Positions 50,394 to 55,195 of a stretch of DNA of 55,195 nt are shown here, one piece after another. The position numbers were made by a program, and so were the translations under genes. Position 1 is the first letter of the stretch. Each line of letters opens with the position of its first letter. Source of the stretch: Bacillus sp. N13C7 (GTDB lineage: Bacteria; Bacillota; Bacilli; Bacillales; Bacillaceae). The DNA lies in contig NZ_JALAMO010000025.1 in the NCBI RefSeq assembly GCF_026790065.1, positions 1 through 55,195 of the forward strand, given 5' to 3'. The notes beneath the pieces are model-generated. The model was not told the DNA's origin and did not search any database. It worked only from the letters and a program-made list of their open reading frames with translations.

Positions 50394-51232
50394 ACCAAAC
50401 ACAAGTAATCCACACCAAGCCCAGCGCTTTATCATATAAAGAGAAGACACTGGTGATGGGGATTTTAAACGTCACGCCTGACTCTTTCTCGGACGGCGGA
50501 AAATATGACAGCTTAGACAAGGCGCTCCTGCACGCGAAAGAGATGATTGATGACGGTGCACATATCATTGATATCGGAGGAGAATCGACAAGGCCCGGTG
50601 CTGAGTACGTGTCAGAGGATGAGGAGATGTCCAGAGTGATTCCGGTGATTGAGCGGATCACAAAAGAACTTGGCGTGCCGATTTCCGTAGATACGTACAA
50701 GGCTTCTGTCGCAGATGAAGCTGTGAAAGCCGGCGCATCCATCATCAATGATATTTGGGGAGCGAAACATGATCCGAAGATGGCTTCGGTTGCAGCTGAA
50801 CACAATGTTCCAATCGTTCTCATGCATAACCGCCCAGAGAGAAATTACAATGACTTATTACCGGATATGCTGTCGGACTTAATGGAGAGTGTAAAAATCG
50901 CTGTTGGGGCCGGAGTTGAGGAGAAGAACATTATTCTTGATCCGGGTATCGGTTTCGCGAAAACGTATCATGACAATTTGGCAGTAATGAACAGACTGGA
51001 AATTTTCAGCGGACTGGGGTATCCGGTTCTTTTGGCAACCTCCCGAAAAAGATTCATCGGACGTGTTCTGGATCTTCCGCCTGAGGAGCGGGCTGAGGGC
51101 ACCGGTGCGACCGTATGTCTCGGCATTCAAAAAGGCTGCGACATTGTCAGGGTCCATGACGTAAAACAAATAGCCAGAATGGCGAAAATGATGGATGCGA
51201 TGCTGAATAAGGGAGGGGTGCACCATGGATAA
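50375..51232 (+). CDS. sul: Dihydropteroate synthase
   Basis: A 285-residue TIM-barrel enzyme that joins p-aminobenzoate to hydroxymethyl-dihydropterin pyrophosphate; it is the sulfonamide target (FolP). GILNVTPDSFSDGG near residues 29-42 is the first signature and the DIGGESTRPG segment the second. TGGGAGG at 50360-50366 lies inside pabC. It overlaps folB by eight bases. Confidence 0.98.
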   Translation: MAQQTIDQTQVIHTKPSALSYKEKTLVMGILNVTPDSFSDGGKYDSLDKALLHAKEMIDDGAHIIDIGGESTRPGAEYVSEDEEMSRVIPVIERITKELGVPISVDTYKASVADEAVKAGASIINDIWGAKHDPKMASVAAEHNVPIVLMHNRPERNYNDLLPDMLSDLMESVKIAVGAGVEEKNIILDPGIGFAKTYHDNLAVMNRLEIFSGLGYPVLLATSRKRFIGRVLDLPPEERAEGTGATVCLGIQKGCDIVRVHDVKQIARMAKMMDAMLNKGGVHHG

Positions 51233-51587
51233 AGTCTATGTAGAAGGCATGGAGTTTTACGGATATCACGGTGTGTTCAAAGAAGAAAACAAGCTCGGCC
51301 AGCGGTTTAAAGTTGATTTAACTGCTGAGCTGGATTTAAGCAAAGCCGGACAAACAGACGACCTTGAGCATACGATCAACTACGCTGAGCTCTATCACGT
51401 ATGTAAGGATATCGTAGAAGGGGAGCCAGTGAAGTTAGTGGAAACGCTGGCGGAACGCATTGCTGATACGGTCCTTCGGAAATTTCAGCCGGTGCAGCAA
51501 TGTACTGTGAAAGTGATTAAGCCCGACCCGCCAATTCCCGGACACTATAAATCAGTAGCAATTGAAATCACGAGAAAAAAATCATGA
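51225..51587 (+). CDS. folB: Dihydroneopterin aldolase
   Basis: A 120-residue T-fold enzyme that cleaves dihydroneopterin to hydroxymethyl-dihydropterin and glycolaldehyde. The GMEFYGYHGV start and the KVIKPDPPIPGH region are typical. It overlaps sul upstream and folK downstream (four bases), so it is translationally coupled on both sides. GGGAGGGG at 51211-51218. Confidence 0.97.
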   Translation: MDKVYVEGMEFYGYHGVFKEENKLGQRFKVDLTAELDLSKAGQTDDLEHTINYAELYHVCKDIVEGEPVKLVETLAERIADTVLRKFQPVQQCTVKVIKPDPPIPGHYKSVAIEITRKKS

Positions 51588-52087
51588 ACAACATAGCTTA
51601 TATTGCACTTGGATCTAACATTGGAGATAGAGAAACGTATTTAAGACAAGCAGTGGCCTTGCTGCACCAGCATGATGCGGTGATGGTCACTCAAGTGTCT
51701 TCTATTTATGAAACTGACCCTGTCGGATACGAAGACCAAGATGAATTTTTGAATATGGCTGTTGAAATCAAGACGTCACTGAACCCTTTTGAACTCCTTG
51801 AACTGACGCAGCACATCGAAAATGAATTAGGAAGAACAAGGGAAGTAAGATGGGGGCCGAGGACGGCAGACCTTGACATTTTGCTGTTTAATCGTGAAAA
51901 TATTGAAACAGAGCAACTAATTGTTCCGCATCCGAGAATGTATGAGCGTATGTTTGTACTTGCGCCGCTTGCGGAGATTTGCCCGCAGGTTGAAAAAGAG
52001 GCAAAAAACGCGGAAACCGACCAAGAAGGTGTAAGAGTATGGAAGCAGAAATCTGGGGTAGACGAATTCGTGCATTCAGAAAGCTGA
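51584..52087 (+). CDS. folK: 6-hydroxymethyl-7,8-dihydropterin pyrophosphokinase
   Basis: A 167-residue HPPK that transfers pyrophosphate from ATP to hydroxymethyl-dihydropterin, supplying the second substrate of Sul. ALGSNIGDR (residues 7-15) and the WGPRTADLDIL motif (about 84-94, Asp pair binding magnesium) are present. It overlaps yazB by 49 bases in another frame. Confidence 0.97.
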   Translation: MNNIAYIALGSNIGDRETYLRQAVALLHQHDAVMVTQVSSIYETDPVGYEDQDEFLNMAVEIKTSLNPFELLELTQHIENELGRTREVRWGPRTADLDILLFNRENIETEQLIVPHPRMYERMFVLAPLAEICPQVEKEAKNAETDQEGVRVWKQKSGVDEFVHSES

Positions 52088-52257
52088 AAGGTTATACTCA
52101 AGAAGGATTTGCAAAAGCATTAGGTATATCAGTTTCTATTCTCGGCGAAATTGAACGCGGAAACCGATTGCCGTCAGCTGCCATCATTCAAGATGCAACA
52201 GATGTTTTAAATATAAGCGCGGACGAATTGGCGCCGCCCGAAAAAAATAACAAATGA
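52039..52257 (+). CDS. yazB: YazB, small Xre-type helix-turn-helix protein
   Basis: A 72-residue protein that is almost entirely one Cro/C1-type helix-turn-helix domain (about residues 5-65: GYTQEGFAKALG for the first helices, SVSILGEIERG for the recognition helix). It is likely DNA-binding, but no target is known. It is nested in the 3' end of folK, 49 bases overlapping, with AAGGTG at 52025-52030. Its stop overlaps the dusB ribosome binding site, so it is locked into the folate operon. Confidence 0.92.
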   Translation: MEAEIWGRRIRAFRKLKGYTQEGFAKALGISVSILGEIERGNRLPSAAIIQDATDVLNISADELAPPEKNNK

Positions 52258-52271
52258 AAGGAGGAGAAAAT

Positions 52272-53273
52272 TTGTTTAAAATTGGGGATATTCAATTGAA
52301 AAATCAGGTTGTGCTTGCTCCTATGGCTGGTGTCTGCAACTCTGCATTCAGATTGACCGTAAAGGAGTTCGGAGCTGGATTGGTATGCGCTGAAATGGTC
52401 AGTGACAAAGCAATCCTTTACAACAATGCTAGAACAATGGGCATGCTTTACATTGATGAACGCGAAAAACCGCTCAGCCTTCAAATTTTCGGAGGAAAAA
52501 AGGAAACCCTTGTAGAAGCGGCGAAGTTTGTAGATCAAAACACAACTGCTGATATTATTGATATTAACATGGGTTGTCCTGTGCCAAAGATTACAAAATG
52601 CGATGCGGGAGCCAAATGGCTTCTCGATCCTGATAAGATTTACGAAATGGTTTCTGCAGTAGTGGATGCCGTTGAAAAACCGGTTACAGTGAAAATGAGA
52701 ATGGGCTGGGATGAAGACCACATTTTCGCAGTGAAAAATGCACAGGCCGTAGAACGTGCGGGCGGAAAAGCCGTTGCGCTTCACGGCCGTACAAGAGTGC
52801 AGATGTACGAAGGAACGGCAAACTGGGACATCATCAAAGAAGTAAAACAATCAGTATCGATTCCGGTTATCGGGAACGGCGATGTGAAGACGCCGCAGGA
52901 TGCTAAGCGTATGCTCGATGAAACAGGAGTAGACGGTGTCATGATCGGACGCGCTGCATTGGGCAATCCGTGGATGATTTACCGTACGGTTCAGTACCTT
53001 GAAACAGGTGAATTAAAAGAAGAGCCGCAAGTACGCGAGAAAATGGCGGTATGCAAACTGCATCTTGACCGCCTGATTAACTTAAAAGGTGAAAATGTAG
53101 CGGTAAGAGAAATGAGAAAGCACGCTGCATGGTATCTGAAAGGCGTAAGGGGCAATGCGAATGTTCGTAATGAAATCAATCATTGCGAGACAAGAGAAGA
53201 GTTTGTACAGCTTTTAGATGCATTTACGGTTGAAGTTGAGGCAAAAGAGCTTCAAAACGCAAAAGTAGGATAA
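52272..53273 (+). CDS. dusB: DusB (YacF), tRNA-dihydrouridine synthase
   Basis: A 333-residue FMN enzyme that reduces specific uridines in the tRNA D-arm to dihydrouridine. APMAGV (16-21) binds FMN, Cys102 in GCPVPK is the catalytic acid, and the C-terminal helical domain binds tRNA. The start is TTG at 52272, with AAAGGAGGAG at 52257-52266. The frame opens six codons earlier, over that site. Confidence 0.96.
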   Translation: MFKIGDIQLKNQVVLAPMAGVCNSAFRLTVKEFGAGLVCAEMVSDKAILYNNARTMGMLYIDEREKPLSLQIFGGKKETLVEAAKFVDQNTTADIIDINMGCPVPKITKCDAGAKWLLDPDKIYEMVSAVVDAVEKPVTVKMRMGWDEDHIFAVKNAQAVERAGGKAVALHGRTRVQMYEGTANWDIIKEVKQSVSIPVIGNGDVKTPQDAKRMLDETGVDGVMIGRAALGNPWMIYRTVQYLETGELKEEPQVREKMAVCKLHLDRLINLKGENVAVREMRKHAAWYLKGVRGNANVRNEINHCETREEFVQLLDAFTVEVEAKELQNAKVG

Positions 53274-53295
53274 TACTCACCTCTATTTGCTGCTC

Positions 53296-53322
53296 ACTGC
53301 CAGTTTTGCGCTGGCAGTTTTT
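53296..53322 (+). terminator. Terminator after dusB
   Basis: Stem ACTGCCAG (53296-53303) and CTGGCAGT (53311-53318), TTTTGCG loop, then T residues. It leaves only about 40 bases before lysS, so lysS probably depends on read-through or a compact promoter overlapping this hairpin. Confidence 0.9.
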
Positions 53323-53337
53323 CTGCTTTTTTTATGA

Positions 53338-54864
<1,527 letters not shown>

Positions 54865-54869
54865 TATAG

Positions 54870-54910
54870 AAGAGCGGCATCCTTTATGGAGAAAGGATGC
54901 CGCTCTTTTT
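54870..54910 (+). terminator. Terminator after lysS
   Basis: Perfect 16-pair stem AAGAGCGGCATCCTTT (54870-54885) with its complement at 54892-54907, six-base loop, then T residues. It is the strongest hairpin in the window and insulates the rRNA operon. Confidence 0.97.
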
Positions 54911-54940
54911 AAATTCCTAAGTATTTCTTCAAAAAAACTA

Positions 54941-54969
54941 TTGCACTATTATTTACATGGTGGTATATT
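54941..54969 (+). promoter_or_regulatory. rRNA operon promoter P1
   Basis: TTGCAC (54941-54946), 17-base spacer, TATATT (54964-54969), preceded by A-rich DNA that could act as an UP element. Confidence 0.75.
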
Positions 54970-55026
54970 ATTATTCGTTGCCGCTAAACAAGGCGATAAC
55001 GAAAAAAATAACTTCAAAAAAAGTTA

Positions 55027-55055
55027 TTGACTTCACTGAGACAACGAGTTATAAT
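55027..55055 (+). promoter_or_regulatory. rRNA operon promoter P2
   Basis: TTGACT (55027-55032), 17-base spacer, perfect TATAAT (55050-55055), about 86 bases after P1: the standard tandem layout of Bacillus rrn operons. Confidence 0.92.
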
Positions 55056-55173
55056 AATAAAGTCGCTTGAACGAAGTGAACAAAATGATCTTTGAAAACT
55101 AAACAAGACAAAACGTACCTGTTAATTCATTTTTTATAAATCGCACAGCGATGTGCGTAGTCAGTCAAACTAC
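55056..55173 (+). other. rRNA leader with boxA-like sequence
   Basis: TGATCTTTGAAAACT (about 55087-55101) is the conserved antitermination boxA-type element of Bacillus rRNA leaders. A small inverted repeat (TCGCACAGCGATGTGCG, 55141-55157) follows; the stretch before 16S is expected to pair with the far side of 16S for processing. Confidence 0.7.
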
Positions 55174-55195
55174 TTTATCGGAGAGTTTGATCCTG
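55174..55195 (+). rRNA. 16S rRNA, 5' end only
   Basis: The window stops at the first 22 bases of 16S rRNA, beginning TTTATCGGAGAG and including the universal AGAGTTTGATCCTG primer site. The gene continues outside the window. From gene order this is probably rrnJ. Confidence 0.95.

Overview
The window is a core chromosomal segment of a Bacillus subtilis-group organism. Gene order from csfB to lysS and the protein sequences match, as far as I remember them, the B. subtilis region between the rrnA and rrnJ ribosomal RNA operons. Several proteins (for example YabM, PabB, YabE, PabC) carry scattered substitutions relative to the strain 168 versions I recall, and Ctc ends in an extra residue. A non-168 lineage such as spizizenii or a very close relative is therefore likely, but this is recall and not an alignment. 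No insertion sequence, prophage, CRISPR array or foreign-looking gene block was seen. All 59 protein genes except abrB read on the + strand, the usual direction for this origin-proximal replichore.

Layout. 1-21: tail of a terminator, probably of the upstream rRNA operon. 116-7503: csfB (anti-sigma-G), xpaC-yaaN, yaaO, tmk, darA, yaaR, holB, ricT, yabA, mixing sporulation control, envelope genes, dTMP supply and replication. 7561-9776: three overlapping RNA/DNA-modification genes (yabB, yazA, rsmI) convergent with abrB. 9777-10277: the longest protein-gene-free stretch, with abrB control DNA, a second pair of Spo0A-like boxes and a metS leader with an intrinsic terminator. 10278-17197: metS, yabD, yabE, rnmV, ksgA, yabG. 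17316-20804: veg, sspF, ispE, purR-yabJ, spoVG. 20997-25007: glmU, prs, ctc, pth, fin. 25077-34658: mfd, spoVT, yabM, yabN, rqcP, yabP, yabQ, divIC, yabR. 34826-34983: tRNA-Met and tRNA-Glu. 35184-39471: spoIIE, yabS, yabT. 39575-43543: tilS, hprT, ftsH. 43734-47340: coaX, hslO, yacD, cysK. 47502-52257: the folate operon pabB-pabA-pabC-sul-folB-folK-yazB. 52272-54864: dusB, lysS. 54941-55195: tandem rRNA promoters, leader and the first bases of 16S rRNA.

How the genes work together. Essential housekeeping (aminoacyl-tRNA synthetases, tRNA and rRNA maturation, PRPP, UDP-GlcNAc, isoprenoid and folate synthesis, replication clamp loading, cell division) is interleaved with sporulation genes that carry their own sigma-F, -E, -G, -K and -H promoters. 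Many of those promoters can be read directly: csfB, yabS and fin (F/G), yabP (E), spoVT (G), yabG (K), spoVG (H). Other readable controls are the abrB and spoIIE Spo0A boxes, paired PurBoxes at purR, the sigma-B promoter of ctc, a TRAP-like triplet array at pabA, and two ECF-type promoters (antisense to yabE; inside yabQ ahead of divIC).

I did not find an undescribed multi-gene system. The best leads are regulatory: a second tandem 0A-box pair upstream of abrB, a short metS leader with a palindrome and a terminator just before the ribosome binding site, and a possible ATC start codon for yabE.
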